Made by a program: the position numbers and the translations under genes
Shown here: in pieces, positions 12,330 through 24,644 of the stretch
Layout of the letters: each line of letters starts with the position of its first letter
Numbering within the stretch: the first letter of the stretch is position 1
NCBI GenBank assembly: GCA_029962745.1
Contig: CM057154.1
Coordinates: 1,399,459 to 1,463,458, forward strand
DNA from: Echinometra lucunter
Taxonomy: Eukaryota; Echinodermata; Echinoidea; Camarodonta; Echinometridae
Direction: 5' to 3'
Length of the DNA: 64,000 bases
Notes under the pieces: model-generated
Told to the model about the DNA's origin: nothing
Seen by the model: only the letters and a program-made list of their open reading frames with translations
Databases searched by the model: none

Positions 12330-15300
12330 CGAGTTCTTGTATCATTTGTCAGGGAACATTCAGCTATTAACCATGTTAAAGTTAATATTCATTGAGGTAT
12401 TGCACTTTGAAATTGTCTTGAAGTGATTCTTTACGTACAGTGTACATGTATTATGTACCGGTAACATGGAAATATTCTTACTTGGGATAAAGCAAAAGAA
12501 TTAACTGTTGGTGATAAATGCATACACTAAAATGCATATACATGTTTGGGTATACCTCTTAAAAATAATACTTGTTTTTACTTTTTAGTATTTCTTCTTT
12601 TTTTTTTTTGGAGTTATGTACATGAAAGTAAACTTCTAGAATAATCCTTATTGTTGTGAAGGAGGAAGTCCTCAGAAAATGAAGCATCATTGTAGAAAAA
12701 AACCTCTTTTTTTATTGGATTCTCTGAAGCAAAACCTTTAAGTGTACTTAAAAAAAAGATATTAGATCTTAAATGATTGGTATTAAGTGAGGCAGAGTGT
12801 GTAGGCCAATAGGAATAAATGGCAAGATGTGTAGGTAGGCTAATGAGCATGCAATACCCCAGGGGGGTATTTTACATCAAAGAAGTTGTTCCATATTTGA
12901 CACATGGCAGTCAGCTGGGAATGGTGTGCTTCTGTGTCGGTGATGGGTTGTTCCGCAGCACAGACATGATGCAATGTGATATTTCATACTGGAACACAAA
13001 TATATGGATGTTACATGTTTATGAAACAATAATTTTATTCAAAGGAGCTTTGCTTCGTATGACTCCTTGAGTTATTAATCTGGGTTAAATTGTCTCATGT
13101 TATTAGCATTCCAACTAATGACTGATTCCACGTCGAGCCCAAGTATAATTTTCATGTTTTATACTATAGTTTTCTAAATTCTTGTTTGTCTTGTTCAATT
13201 AGATGCGTATCATTCCATTTCGAATATCTATGTCAAGGATGTCAGAAAGGGTGTCAGCGGTGGGATTGTTTCTCAAAATTGTTGCAAGCTAAGTTTATGA
13301 ACATCCTACTGAAATGTGTGTCAATTCTATCACACTGGTCTCTATGGGATGTCCAAGAGCTAATATAAGAGTTAAATGTATGACTGTTTTGAGCAACAGA
13401 CACAGTACTCTGTATCTCATGTCTGGATAGAATGCAACGCTTTGTCTTTGTCTAAGATTTTTCAGACAAATATAGAGTTTCACTTCTCAAATTGGTTCAT
13501 TAAGAAATATGCTAGGTTGATTAATCATTGCAATTGCTGTTTATTTGTGTTAGTTAACGCCTGTATTATGCAGAATTCTTTCCAATTACTGAAATATGTA
13601 TGAGCTATGTTGAGGCTATAAAGAAACGTCACTGTCAGAGGGTCGACTTACTAGCAGCAGCTGGGGAACCCCCGCTGTCAGCTTCGTCTGCTGCCCTCGC
13701 TCTATGGGCCGGAATTCCTGGCATGCGCTGTTGTTGCAGACTTCTTATACGAAACAACAAATGAACGGAATGAATCTTGACTGAGCATTTGAAGTGCACA
13801 ATCCCTATATTTAAGTTTGTTAGTATTGGCTGTGGTTTGGATTGTTAACTTTTAATAAGGTGATTTATTTCTGCTGTGGTGTTATTTTCATAATGGATTC
13901 CTCCGTTTGTAAGAACAGACTGTGATTACTGAACAAACTGTAGAACTAGTCATTTGCATTATAAGCTGCCAAACCTGAAACTTTTGCAAATGTCTGAATG
14001 ATAGATACTCAGAAAGGTTTTTTGCCACAAAATAAGCAAGTCCATTTACGAGTTCACAGAAGTTTCTTGAAGTGAATACGATATTTATTAATGTATGATT
14101 CACCATCACTTTCATTATGCTGAAGTTTCTAATAATACACTGATAGTACGATGTAATGTATAGCAAGCTTCATATAACTATGAATGCTATTTTCACCTCA
14201 TTTGGGGCAGTTCAAATGCCTGCTTTGTCAGACTAATGAACGAAGAACCTTGCAATTAAGTCAGAGAGGGATTCGGTACTGGAGCATTGTCATGAATGTA
14301 TGGACCATTAGTGGACTACTAATGAGAGAAATGGTATTTGTTTTTTATAACAGTAATTGATCCCTAATATCCCATTGGTGAATGGTTGTGTTGGTGACTG
14401 GTCAGGGTATCCTCCATGCAGCAAAAAAAAAAAAAAAAAAGGAAGAAAGAAAGAAAGAAAAAAGAAACATGAGCCATGAGTTGACCTTTTGTAATCTCAA
14501 AGAACAACCCACGTAATGAAAAAAAAAATGCCGAAAGGAAATATAATTTTTCCTGTAACAAAGCAACGAAAGAGCTCCTGGAATTAGAAAAGTTTTTTTT
14601 CCTCTTTCGCCATGACCAGTGAGGTATGTTTTTTAACTGTAAGAAAAACTTTCATGTACAATTGCAAATCCTTGGTCACAATATTGAATAATAATTCTGT
14701 GAAAACACCAAAACTTACAAGTAAATGAAAAATACCACAAACATATATATTAGTATGGAAAAAATTTGGTTTCCTTTCTTAGTCTGTAATGCTGAATCTT
14801 TGGTTTATGTTGATAAGTGATTACAGTTCCCTTGAATGCTACACCATATAACACAATATATACATGTATATTGTTACTTTAAGTTGTTATGTTATTTAAA
14901 TAATCAGTTATCTGGTTTCAGAAAGTGAGAACATTCTTTCTCTGCTGTCTGTTGTGAAACTTACTTTCAAGTATAAAGAGGTCTGTTATATCAGAATACG
15001 AGAAGGGCTTTTTGCCTTTGGCCCAGCAACGAGTATGGGATGATTAAATGAGTGAATGAATTTGTGAATAGGTGGCTGTGGAAGGAGTACATTTATGAAT
15101 TAAACATAAATGCATCCATCTACTGAATATTACTGCTAGTTTAGTTTTACAAACCCCTGAAGTTGCCGAAGAATTGTGCTGGACTTGTAGACAAGTTTTG
15201 TGTATTTTGCTTGGTATATTGTATAGGTCTTTTAATCTTTATATTTACTTATTGATTAATTTTGTTTAAAAAATGACAAAATATTCATCTGACATGTTGG

Positions 15301-15930
15301 GACCTATTGATGGGGAGGGAAAGCAAAATAATACTTTGTGAAATATGATAATAATTTGTGGATAATTTGTGCATTTTCCCCTAGTGCATTTATGAAATGC
15401 ATTCTTAAAACAACGAAAGAAAAAGAGATATTTTCTTTTCAGATTGTGTAAGGATACCATGTTTGTCTGAAAATGTTTACAGTTGAATTGAAGAAGGGAA
15501 GTAATCCAGGGCCAGAAGTAATTTTAATTTTTTTTTTCATTGAATTATTTTTTGCTCAGAAGGTTAATTGCAGTGTTTCCTTTTCTATATCACCCCAAAG
15601 TTCCCCCCCAAAACAGGTAATTTACACCAAAGTGGAGTCTTTTACTGAAGTTCAAGTTGGCCTGGAGTAAATTCAATTTAAGTGTAAAGTGACGATGTCT
15701 TCCATATCTGATTCCAGATTTACCTGAAAAATGGAAAATGATATGCAGGCTTAGGGAACATTTTTAAGGGGTTAATTCTTGATTCCTCACTATATTTTTT
15801 GTCTATAATATTAAAGTTATTTCAAAATAGGAAAAAAATATATTTAATTCAGGCTTAAACTTTAAAAGAGCAAGTTTTGAAAGGGTGAATTCTTGACTGA
15901 TAAGTTTCTAATTTTTTGTCCATTAAATGA
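12330..15930. other. AT-rich intronic stretch
   Basis: Apart from the island at 13620-13745, it holds T and A runs, notably A18 at 14423-14440 followed by (GAAA)n to 14460. No gene or transposon end was recognised. Confidence 0.55.
13620..13745. promoter_or_regulatory. Short GC-rich island (candidate conserved non-coding element)
   Basis: AGCAGCAGCTGGGGAACCCC, GCTGTCAGCTTCGTCTGCTG and CTATGGGCCGGAATTCC stand out from AT-rich flanks. The CAGCTG E-box lies at about 13657. There is no splice-site pair, so an exon is not supported. Confidence 0.25.
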
Positions 15931-15939
15931 GTAGCCTAG

Positions 15940-16240
15940 AAACAGGAAATCAAAGAAGTCCCGTAAAGATGTTTTTTCAGTCGCGGCTCAAATTAAAATG
16001 GCTGCAAGTCATTTTCATGTTCAGGCATTTTTTTTTCTTCTTCTCATCTTATCGGAAGCAGCCGACCAGGGGTCATGCAGGAGATCAGAAAGGTCATGAT
16101 GACATACTTATTTGCTGCACCAGATCTCATGTCTCCAGGAAGTTTTTCTGCCATGCATGATGGCATGGGTGTGGGGGATGATGATGTGCATTGCCAATGA
16201 TGCTTCTGGCGATCCGGCGGCCATTTTGACCCATTTATTA
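15940..16240. promoter_or_regulatory. Non-repetitive GC-richer island
   Basis: Contains CATGATGACATACTTATTTG, CCATGCATGATGGCATG, a GATGATGATGTGCATTGCC block with octamer-like ATGCAT cores, and GGCGATCCGGCGGCCATTTTG near 16220. A run of 10 G at 16315-16324 follows. No splice-site pair or recognisable protein was seen. Confidence 0.22.
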
Positions 16241-17040
16241 CAGGCATGAATGGCAGGAGGCTTTATTATTTGGTCCACATACATGACTATGGATGGTTAT
16301 CATACATTTTGATTGGGGGGGGGGAGGGGGTGCATGTCCTGAGGGCTAGCTTGTGTTATGAATATCTATTTGAACTCACTTCATTATACTGCATCATGGT
16401 GACTTTCATTTGCCGAATAAACATAGGCCTTCCTACTTCACTGACACAGTTGACTACAGTTAAGCCCTAGTGCCTCTTACTTTTTATAGATGCAGAATCA
16501 TGTAGAATCAAGACTTGAATCTTCTTATTTTCTGCACAATTATTTGTAAACTGTAGTAATTACCCTTCAAGCAAAAGTTGACCCTAAATTCAATCCAGTG
16601 GTTTGGAAGTTAGTACTGACATTCTTCACAATAAGAACTTGACATCACTGCTCACACCTTTGGCCTCTGTTAAAAGGATTGGTCAATGTTGAGTGACCAT
16701 TGTGGACATTTGTACTTATTCATAGTCTTTGTGATAACCCATTCCCTGACCAGTCACTGACTGACCAAACATATAATGCTAGGGACTGCAGCTTCTTCAA
16801 GCTTGCCTGTGTGGTTTATGTAATTAAAATGACCACTGCTGTTTCCAGAAACCTTAAATTAATACCTCTCATGGAGTCCAAATATTGCTTCAGCTGTTAA
16901 CAGTCAACATCCAGGGCTTTCCCTCTGTCCCACTTCTCTCTCCGGAGTCAATATTCACCAATATTGCTGCATGAGGAGGAATATTGCGCTAACTAACTGC
17001 AGCAAGGTGTAGGTGCATGTATGATAGAATCTGTAATACA

Positions 17041-17588
17041 TTAAAGTAAAAGGCTAACATTGTGAGAATTTAAAAAAATCTCATTTTGCTACTTGACAAT
17101 GGTATAAACTCAAGAGTTATAGTTTAAAAATACCAGTCTGAAAGTTTCAAAGTATAATATCGACGGGAATTATTTTTAAATATTAAAAATGTAAACCAAT
17201 GTTTGAAGAAAGTATAATGGTCGGTTGCACAGACTGGACATAAGGAGTGTGTATGTGCACAGAGTTCACCTGAACAATGTATGTGTGTATATGCACATCA
17301 TGTTTAGTACGTGGTGTGTGTATGTTTGTGTATGCATATCATGTATAGTACAGGGGGAGAGGTGCAGCCAAGGTTTTTTTTAACTGGTTGAAAATGCTCC
17401 TCTAGTTATTTGTCTCATGAGACCAAAACTACTAAAATCGGTGTTTGCGTCTTGTTAACAGTTTTTCATTTCAAATTGTGGTTGGTTTCAGGGTTTCTGA
17501 GTACAAATACAAGTACTCATACACATGTTTCATCTTAGTTTGAGAATTTTTTAAATCAGCTGCTCACAAAGTTAGCCAATGCCTTTAA
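17041..17588 (+). mobile_element. TTAA-type MITE, copy 2 with expanded centre
   Basis: Flanked by TTAA at 17041-17044 and 17585-17588. The left end is decayed (AGTAAAAGGCTAACATTG); the right end AGTTAGCCAATGCCT is intact. The family landmarks are present. It is about 55 bp longer than copies 1 and 3 because a GT-rich block with a repeated ATGCA(C/T)ATCATGT(T/A)TAGTAC motif (about 17290-17355) replaces the GCGCATGCGCGCATGG centre. Confidence 0.85.
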
Positions 17589-17680
17589 CCCATTGCCCAG
17601 AGGAACAAAGTTGCCCCTGTATTAAACCTATTGGGTTTAGAGAATTCAGTAGTCCATGAGTTTAAGTGAAAAATTCAAAG

Positions 17681-18240
17681 TGATATTGGTATTCGTACAA
17701 AGCTTTAACAGGGAAGATTTGCAATGTGATATTTAAATTTCATATTCAGTGAATTGCTTCAAGTCTTAGGTACATGTGTAATGAATTCTGAAATATATTC
17801 ATGTAATACAAAGAAAAATGATACTGGTACATTATTTGTACAGAGTTTTAGCAGAGGAGATTCTCAGTCTGATATTGATATCTAAATGGAATGGAATAAT
17901 TGATTAACTGCAACAAGTTATAGGTACAGGTGTACAGTACATACATATTAGAATCTGAAATATATTCATGTTGATATGCAAAAAAAAAAAGTGGTACTGG
18001 TATGTGTACAGAGTTTCAACAGGAGATTTGCAATCTGATATTGATATATAAATTGAATGGAACAATTAGTTAACTGTTACAAGTTTAATAGGTAAAGGTT
18101 TACATGTATACTAGAATCTGATAGGTTGATAAGCAAAAAAAAATGGTATGTGTGTACACAAAGTTATTATTTGTAATCTGATGTCCTATTTTCATATTTA
18201 ACATGAATGTAGTAAGCTTCAAGTCGAATAGATACCAAAG
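17681..18240. repeat. Diverged tandem array, four units of about 140-170 bp
   Basis: Units start near 17681, 17820, 17992 and 18144 with TGGTA and TGTACAGAGTTT, then (AGGAGATTTGCAATCTGATA)-like and ATATTCATGTTGAT-like segments and an A-rich end. Later copies are shorter and more diverged. Confidence 0.65.
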
Positions 18241-18399
18241 AATAAAGAAGGACTATAGTTATGATAATTGGCATGAATTTATTATGATAGACAAGTATAT
18301 TCAGTAAGAGAAATTTGCTAACTAGTATCCGAACATGAGGAAAAAATATGAGGTTATATTTGAAGTATTTTAAGATATTTTTTGTTTTTTATTTTTATA

Positions 18400-18647
18400 C
18401 CTTCAGAAGCCTCTTTCTTTTTATTTGTCAGCTCATTGACCTAGAAGAGAATCCCCATTTTAGTTTTGTGTATGGTTTGTGATTAAACCCGTGATTTGCA
18501 GAGCCGAGAGTAATACACTAGAAAATGTAAATGAGTGTAATTTTCTTAATCTTTGACCGATTTTACTCCTTTCTTTTTTAAAATGCTGTTCAAATTTAAC
18601 TCCTTTTATTGAAACAGTGAAACTTCTGGGGTGGACTTTCCCTTTAA
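18400..18647 (-). mobile_element. End of a second TTAA-flanked repeat (partial)
   Basis: GGGGTGGACTTTCCCTTTAA at 18628-18647 is, reversed, TTAAAGGGAAAGTCCACCCC. I recognise this as a frequent terminal motif of short repeats in marine invertebrates. The opposite end was not found, so the left border is arbitrary. Confidence 0.3.
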
Positions 18648-18783
18648 GAACACTTCCTGTGGATATTATACTTTGAAACTTTCAGGCTGGTATTTTTAGA
18701 CTATAACCCTGATGTTTATCCCATTTTTGAAGTAGCAAAATGAGTTTTAAAAAAATTATAACAATGTTAACCAATGCCTTTAA
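18648..18783 (-). mobile_element. Truncated TTAA-type MITE, left-end fragment
   Basis: Reverse-complemented, it reads AGGCATTGGTTAACATTGTT, then CATTTTGCTACTTC and AATACCAGCCTGAAAGTTTC, as in copies 1-3, and stops after the ATCCACAGGAAGT motif. TTAA at 18780-18783 is the intact terminus. The inner break abuts TTAA (18644-18647) belonging to another repeat end, GGGGTGGACTTTCCCTTTAA, so a second element probably truncated it. Confidence 0.75.
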
Positions 18784-19489
18784 TACATGCATGAAGATGT
18801 ACAAAATCTCATACTTCCCCGGAACAGCAAAAAATGTTCTACTCGTGACAAATACTATAATGTCAACAATATGATACAGGCATTCTTTTTTAATTTTGAG
18901 GCATGCACTATTCATGTGAAGCCATCTGGGATAGCTTGGATTTCGCTACCATCTGATCAAAAACTGTAACTTTAAACTGCCCTCATATTCTCATATCAGA
19001 CATGCTTATTTTCACTGTAATAACGGCCTATGTGAAGACCGGTTCTTATGTCTGTGTTTCTTTCTTTTGGAATAGAGAAAAAAAACGTAGATGTATAAGA
19101 CAATGAACAGGTAATTTATTATTTCCGTGGTAACAGTAGTCATGTTGGAGTGCTTTCTTGTCCAATTCTTCATCTTTAGTTGTGATTTCAGCATAAGTCA
19201 AGGGTGATAATGATGAATGAGGCAGTATGAAACCTACTTTATCATCAGATTTGAGTTGCATGGATTGAAATATATCAATTTACCAATCACACGTTTGATT
19301 TGTATTGGGCCAATTAAGTGAGATTGGTGTCTAGTTCAGTTTTTTTTTTTCAAATTTCTTGTTTTATGAAGTGTTGAAGAAGATAAAATTTTAAAAATTC
19401 AGTAGACTGTAACATGGAATACCCTTATTTCGTAGAACCTGACTACAAATTGATATTCAGTTTTACTGGCTTTAGTAATGAGCCAGGCT

Positions 19490-19630
19490 ATACTACCTCT
19501 ACTGTGACTACTACTGCTACTACTGCTGCTACTGCTACTACTGCTGCTGCTGCTGCTTCTACTGCTATTACTACTACTGCTGCTGCTACTGCTGCTACTG
19601 CTATTACTACTACTGCTGCTGCTACTGCTG

Positions 19631-19690
<60 letters not shown>

Positions 19691-19801
19691 TTACTACTAC
19701 TACTACTACTACTACTACTGCTGCTGCTACTACTACTACTACTACTACTACTATTACTACTACTACTACTACTACTACTACTGCTACTGCTACTGCTGCT
19801 G

Positions 19802-19851
<50 letters not shown>

Positions 19852-19888
19852 GCTACTACTGCTACTACTGCTACTACTGCTACTACTG

Positions 19889-19944
<56 letters not shown>

Positions 19945-20275
19945 GCTACTACTGCTACTACTGCTACTACTGCTACTACTGCTATTACTACTACTGCTGC
20001 TGCTGCTGCTCCTACCACTGCTACTGCTACTGCTACTAATACTGCTACTGCTACTGCTATTACTGCTGCTGCTGCTGCTGCTGCTGCTCCTACTGCTGCT
20101 GCTCCTACCACTGCTACTGCTACTACTACTGCTACTGCTGCTGCTGCTACTACTACTACCACTACTACTACTACTGCTACTGCTATTGCTACTACTGCTG
20201 CTACTGCTATTGCTACTGCTACTGCTACTGCTGCTACTGCTACTACTGCTGCTACTACTACTACACACACACACA
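19490..20275. repeat. Large interrupted trinucleotide array (CTA/CTG/ATT) with CA tail
   Basis: About 765 bp of ACT, GCT and ATT triplets, with long pure (ACT)n blocks at 19634-19719, 19802-19850 and 19892-19944. There are 9-bp higher-order stretches (CTACTACTG)n at about 19852-19890 and 19944-19983, and (CA)n at 20263-20275. No triplet type is a stop in any frame, so frames of 291-394 codons appear on both strands, encoding Ser, Thr, Ala or Val runs. No exon evidence was seen, so it is classed as a microsatellite. Confidence 0.95.
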
Positions 20276-22690
20276 GTCCATATGGTTTGAAACCTAATCC
20301 TGTGATGAGAGAGTTCTTGGAACGTATGACTGCAGTAGACAGGCACACAAAGACAGGTAGCAATTACGACATTAGTGCCCTCCATAGGATAGGATTCTTC
20401 AGTGGAAACCAGATTTGCTGGAAGAACTGGGTCATCGCTGTTTAAATCCTGAGAGAAACTCGATCTTTGTCCGGGGAAACAGTTGTTTTTGACGGCTCTC
20501 TTATCAAAGTCATTCAATATTTCTAAGGCTTTGACTGTTACAGTAAACTTTTTAAAAATACCAATAAATGTGATTTCTACCATATTACAAACAAGATGTT
20601 CATTACAAAACCAATATCCTCAATCAAAAACACTAACTGAAATAAATCAGAATACATGTTTTAGGTAAGAAAGCCAATACAAAATAAAAGCCAATGTTTC
20701 TATGGAAATATAATTAAGCCCCTTTTGTCCCTTTACTGTGTTGAAATAGAAATAGCAAATTAAAGCATTCAACTTTCCTTTTTTATTGAAATTTGATAGG
20801 TATAATGTGTAAAGTAATAAAAGATGAGATATTTCTAGTTATGAGCAATCAACCACTTTCAGTTTTTATTACATATATATTAAAGAGTACATTAAAACAT
20901 TTCTTGATTATAACCTTTGTACATTTTGATGGTATGAAAACAGGAAGTAAGAAGCATTAGTATGTCTGTCCTCGCATCAGTCTTCTACATAGAGACTACT
21001 AATCCCACAAGCCACATCACTCAGGAATTACTCTCAATATCCAGTCACAAATGTTGTGCACCACCCCACTTCATGTACCACTGTGCACAGTCTGAACATA
21101 CAGGCAACTAAATGCTGGAGTGTGTTTAGAAGGCAGTGTGAATGATACCGAACCAGGAAACAAGCTGCCACACTTCTATGAAACGCCTCTTCTTTTTTTT
21201 TTTTTCTTTTCATAAAAACTTGTTTAATATGGTGTTAGGCAAACAAAGATACAATGAACAGGATATCTGCATCTGTTACCAGGTGTTTACTAAAAGCCCT
21301 CGAAAGAGGGGAAAAACAGCTCGGCTTAATTAAGAATCTGCATGAGGAGAACTGAAATTGAACTTTGTTCTGCTTGTGTATCGCTTCCAATGAAGGAAAA
21401 GCTGATTAAAGTTAGTATAGTATGTATATCTATATCATATTATGATAAAGATATACACTTGGATGACTAGCTCAAACATGCATAAAAATCTACAAGTTCT
21501 CTACAACCAAAACCACATGAAAGCAAGAAAATGTTTGCAATATGTGCAAATAAATTCTTGCAATATTGATCTTTTACTTGTGTTATCTTGTAGTCATTAA
21601 GTAATATATTATATGAATATAATTTTGGCTTGCACTTTATTTTTTAGAAAATATGAGAATATGAGGGAGTTAATGCAAAGTGCTTGCACATAGTTGGAGA
21701 CCAAAAAAAAAAAAATGAAACGGCTATCTTATTTATAAACAAGGATTGAAAAACAACATCAGATTGTAAAACCCTTCAGTGTCTACTGATTTAAAGATTT
21801 TTTTAAAAACATTTTTTTGATTTTTGGTACAATAATGCATTTTCTAGGCATACACCTAACATATTAAATGAACATTCTACCTGATGAGGAAAAACATGAA
21901 AAAAAATTCATCATTGGTTTTTATGATTAATTGATTATGAGGTACTTGAAGAAAAAAAAACCACTTGTCTGTGCTAAGTGTGCAAAATGACTCATCGTGG
22001 TGCAAGCTAGGCAACCATCCAAATGTTGCACTAACAGTCAGAAAAGAAAACATTCATTTATGAGCATTAAGCTCTCATTTCATATTTTCTACCTGATAAT
22101 TTGTGAAGCATGATACTTGTTAAATTCCCTGAAGAGGCAGCTCATGATAATATGTACTTACCACATAATTATCATAAACCTTCTTTGCCTCGGGTTTTTA
22201 TAATGCAAGTGATTGTCTGTGGAGGTAAATTGTATGCCAAGTTTAATTTTGAAAATGAAAGCATTTTTGTGTGTTGAAATCTACAATTTTTAAAAAATAT
22301 TTGTTGACAGTTTCGTGAGACCATAATACATATACATGTACATGTATATGTTTCAAAACAAAGTTCTATGTCCTGCATTTTTCAGTCTGAAAGATATATT
22401 TTGCAAGTTTCACACCTTTTAAAAGTTTGAGTTCTGTGTTATCTTTTTTTTCTCTCTCTTTGTAAAGAAATAAAAAATATTTTGGACTGACTGCTTTAGC
22501 AAGATTCGATGAAGATGAAACATAAATGGTTATTATGCATGTAAGTTTTTTTGTTAACAATCCTTTCATATAGATAGAATGATTGCTCAAAGTCGAATCA
22601 GACAATGTGAAAGAGCTAGACCACCGACAATCTCTTGAAATTGCCCTGTAATCACTTGGCTGCCAAGATACATACTCTCTTGGGTGAATA
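20276..22690. other. AT-rich intronic stretch, no gene seen
   Basis: T11-12 and A13 runs at 21190 and 21702, otherwise unique-looking sequence without splice-site pairs, RNA gene signatures or transposon ends. Confidence 0.55.
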
Positions 22691-22699
22691 TAAAAGAGG

Positions 22700-22925
22700 C
22701 TAACAGTTAGTGCAAAGACATGGGCTCCTTCTTACCTGGCAGAGTCATGTCAACGAGGGCTCACCTGGGGCGAGCTCTCATCGCATTATATATCTCATCT
22801 CGGAGCCCCGTACCTGCGAGATGTCACGATTGGAGCTCCAACACCTTTGGGTGTCGCGGGCCAAACAATCACGGAAATTACTTTGGCGCGATTCATCGCG
22901 GTTGCATGTGCAGTGTAAATAGCTG
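22700..22925. promoter_or_regulatory. GC-rich island (candidate conserved non-coding element)
   Basis: Blocks such as ATGTCAACGAGGGCTCACC, GGAGCCCCGTACCTGCGAGA, GTGTCGCGGGCCAAACAATC and TTTGGCGCGATTCATCGCGG stand far above local GC. Four overlapping 67-70-codon frames on both strands reflect lack of AT-rich stops. No acceptor/donor pair brackets the block. Confidence 0.28.
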
Positions 22926-24269
22926 AGAGCAGGGCAGAATAGGATTTCTTGCACACAGCGAGAGCCTTGATAAACATAAAGGAAGAGCAAACCGTCAATG
23001 AAAAGTGACAGTAGAAATTAAGTGGAGAAGAAAGGAGAGAAAATTGAGAGATGGAATGAGAGATACACAGTGAATGATATGGGATATATGATCTAGCTAT
23101 TGATATTCATGATTTGATGTAAACCATATAGGGTCCCCTGAAGAATTTGATCTAATAGAGAAATGTGAGATTTTTAAAGTCCATACACTGGCCTCCCATT
23201 TCATTTTCTAAATTTTCAGGTCCCAAACTTAGATTAAGGGCCCATATGTACCAGATACATGTTAGTATCAATCCCTGGATATTCAATTTTAGAATGTCCA
23301 ATCAAGAACATAGATATTATCATATATTCAAATAGATTGAAAAAATGGACAGGTATTTAACCATGGTCTACAGGAATCTAGTGGTTGCACTGTTCATTCT
23401 ATAGCTAGAGCGAAAAAATTCAGTAGTCAATTCTGCCGTTCAATGACAAAAGGAAGCAACTTTGATTTTTGTTTCTTCGAAATTTACTTTTTCTTCATTT
23501 GGGTTACTTTCTTGTATGCTCTACATGATGGTGAAGAAATTAAGGTCACATGACCCCCAATTTCTGCAATATAGACATATCAAAAGGAAGCAACTCCACA
23601 GATTTCCACATAAAACAGTGATGTATTTTCATCATTTACTAGTAAGAACCTCATTCTATCGAGTTGCTTCGTTTTTGTCTTTGGATGGCAGAATTGATTA
23701 AAATGATTACATCAAGAGCCTTCATAATGCAACCTGTGTATTGATATTGATATGCTCATTCATTAAACCCATGTTTTCATATCGCCTTTTAGCCTCTAGG
23801 CTGCTCCCATTTGGTCCAATTGAAAATAGTGTGTGACTCAAATGAAAAAACAAAAGGGATGGATAAAATGGAATGGTCAAATGGGTTTACTTCATGTCCC
23901 TCAACATACCCATTTTAATTTTGCCATATTTTCATAAGCTACAGAATATGTTTCTCTTGTTTGCGTATTGCCACTGAAACAGATATGACATGTCACTGCA
24001 ATATTATGAAAAGAAACCACTGCACATTCCAGTACAGGCTGTTAATGAGGTGTATATTTATAAAGGAATATGATATGTTTTGATCGCAGCCTGGCCCACG
24101 CCCAATCATACGCTTACCCCTTGGGCAAAGGAATCGTACACTGACAGCAAGGAGAGTGTTACTTTTAGCACTTAAAAAAGACTTAGCACCCTTACTGCTT
24201 TCATCAGACAAACTATTTTGGATGAAAGTCCTTAATCAGTTAATAGCCCCTCAAAAACTGTTCATTGGA

Positions 24270-24450
24270 TTTTCTTGCTTTCAGCTGCTCAGTAGCAAGA
24301 TAGAAGCAAAACTAAGAGTCTGTGAAGTTGTTTCCCCCTCACATTGAATATTGAACAAATGAATGGCAAAAAAAATTTTTCATCTCGGGCCGGCGACTAA
24401 AGTCATACAGTGCCTGTACATGTCTTGTAAGACTAGTGAGAGTTCTGTTC
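24270..24450 (+). repeat. Dispersed repeat, copy A
   Basis: GCTTTCAGCTGCTCAGTAGC, GAAGCAAAACTAAGA, AAGTTG and CTCGGGCCGGCGACTAAAGTC match a second copy at 58225-58380 in order and spacing. It lies about 200 bp before the Musashi exon. Borders are uncertain and I do not recognise the family. Confidence 0.6.
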
Positions 24451-24561
24451 TCAACATATTGCTGATTACTCAGCAATCAATATACAGAATTTTTGAGCAG
24501 ATTGTGTTGCTTTTGTTTGTATATAACTATTTGTTGATGGCTTTATTGAATCATCCTACAA

Positions 24562-24584
24562 CTTATTTTTTCATTTTCATACAG
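24562..24584 (+). promoter_or_regulatory. Upstream competing 3' splice site (possible decoy)
   Basis: TTATTTTTTCATTTTCATACAG at about 24563-24584 is a good acceptor exactly 60 nt before the real one. Use of it would extend the exon by 60 nt in frame, but the second codon would be TGA (AAC TGA), giving a premature stop. It may be a chance match or a decoy. Confidence 0.3.
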
Positions 24585-24606
24585 AACTGAAATAATAATA
24601 TTTGTG

Positions 24607-24644
24607 ACGAATTTTTTGTCTTCTTTTTTTTCTTCTCTCACCAG
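24607..24644 (+). promoter_or_regulatory. 3' splice site of the Musashi exon
   Basis: An almost pure pyrimidine tract (ATTTTTTGTC followed by TTCTTTTTTTTCTTCTC) runs into TCACCAG at 24643-24644, with no AG between tract and acceptor. This is the strongest polypyrimidine/AG combination I noticed on the + strand and it fixes the exon start. Confidence 0.75.

Larger units (their letters stand above)
1..24644 (+). other. Upstream intron of the Musashi gene (partial)
   Basis: Everything before the acceptor at 24644 is most simply one intron (or intron plus other non-coding sequence) on the + strand. I searched by eye for RRM1 codons such as GFGFVTF and HELDSKT and found none. Repeats, a possible - strand exon and GC-richer islands within it are listed separately. 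Confidence 0.5.

Noticed and set aside
19399..20583. 394-, 343- and 291-codon frames on both strands
   Set aside because: All pass through the CTA/CTG/ATT triplet array, which contains no stops in any frame; products are Ser, Thr/Ala or Val/Ala runs.
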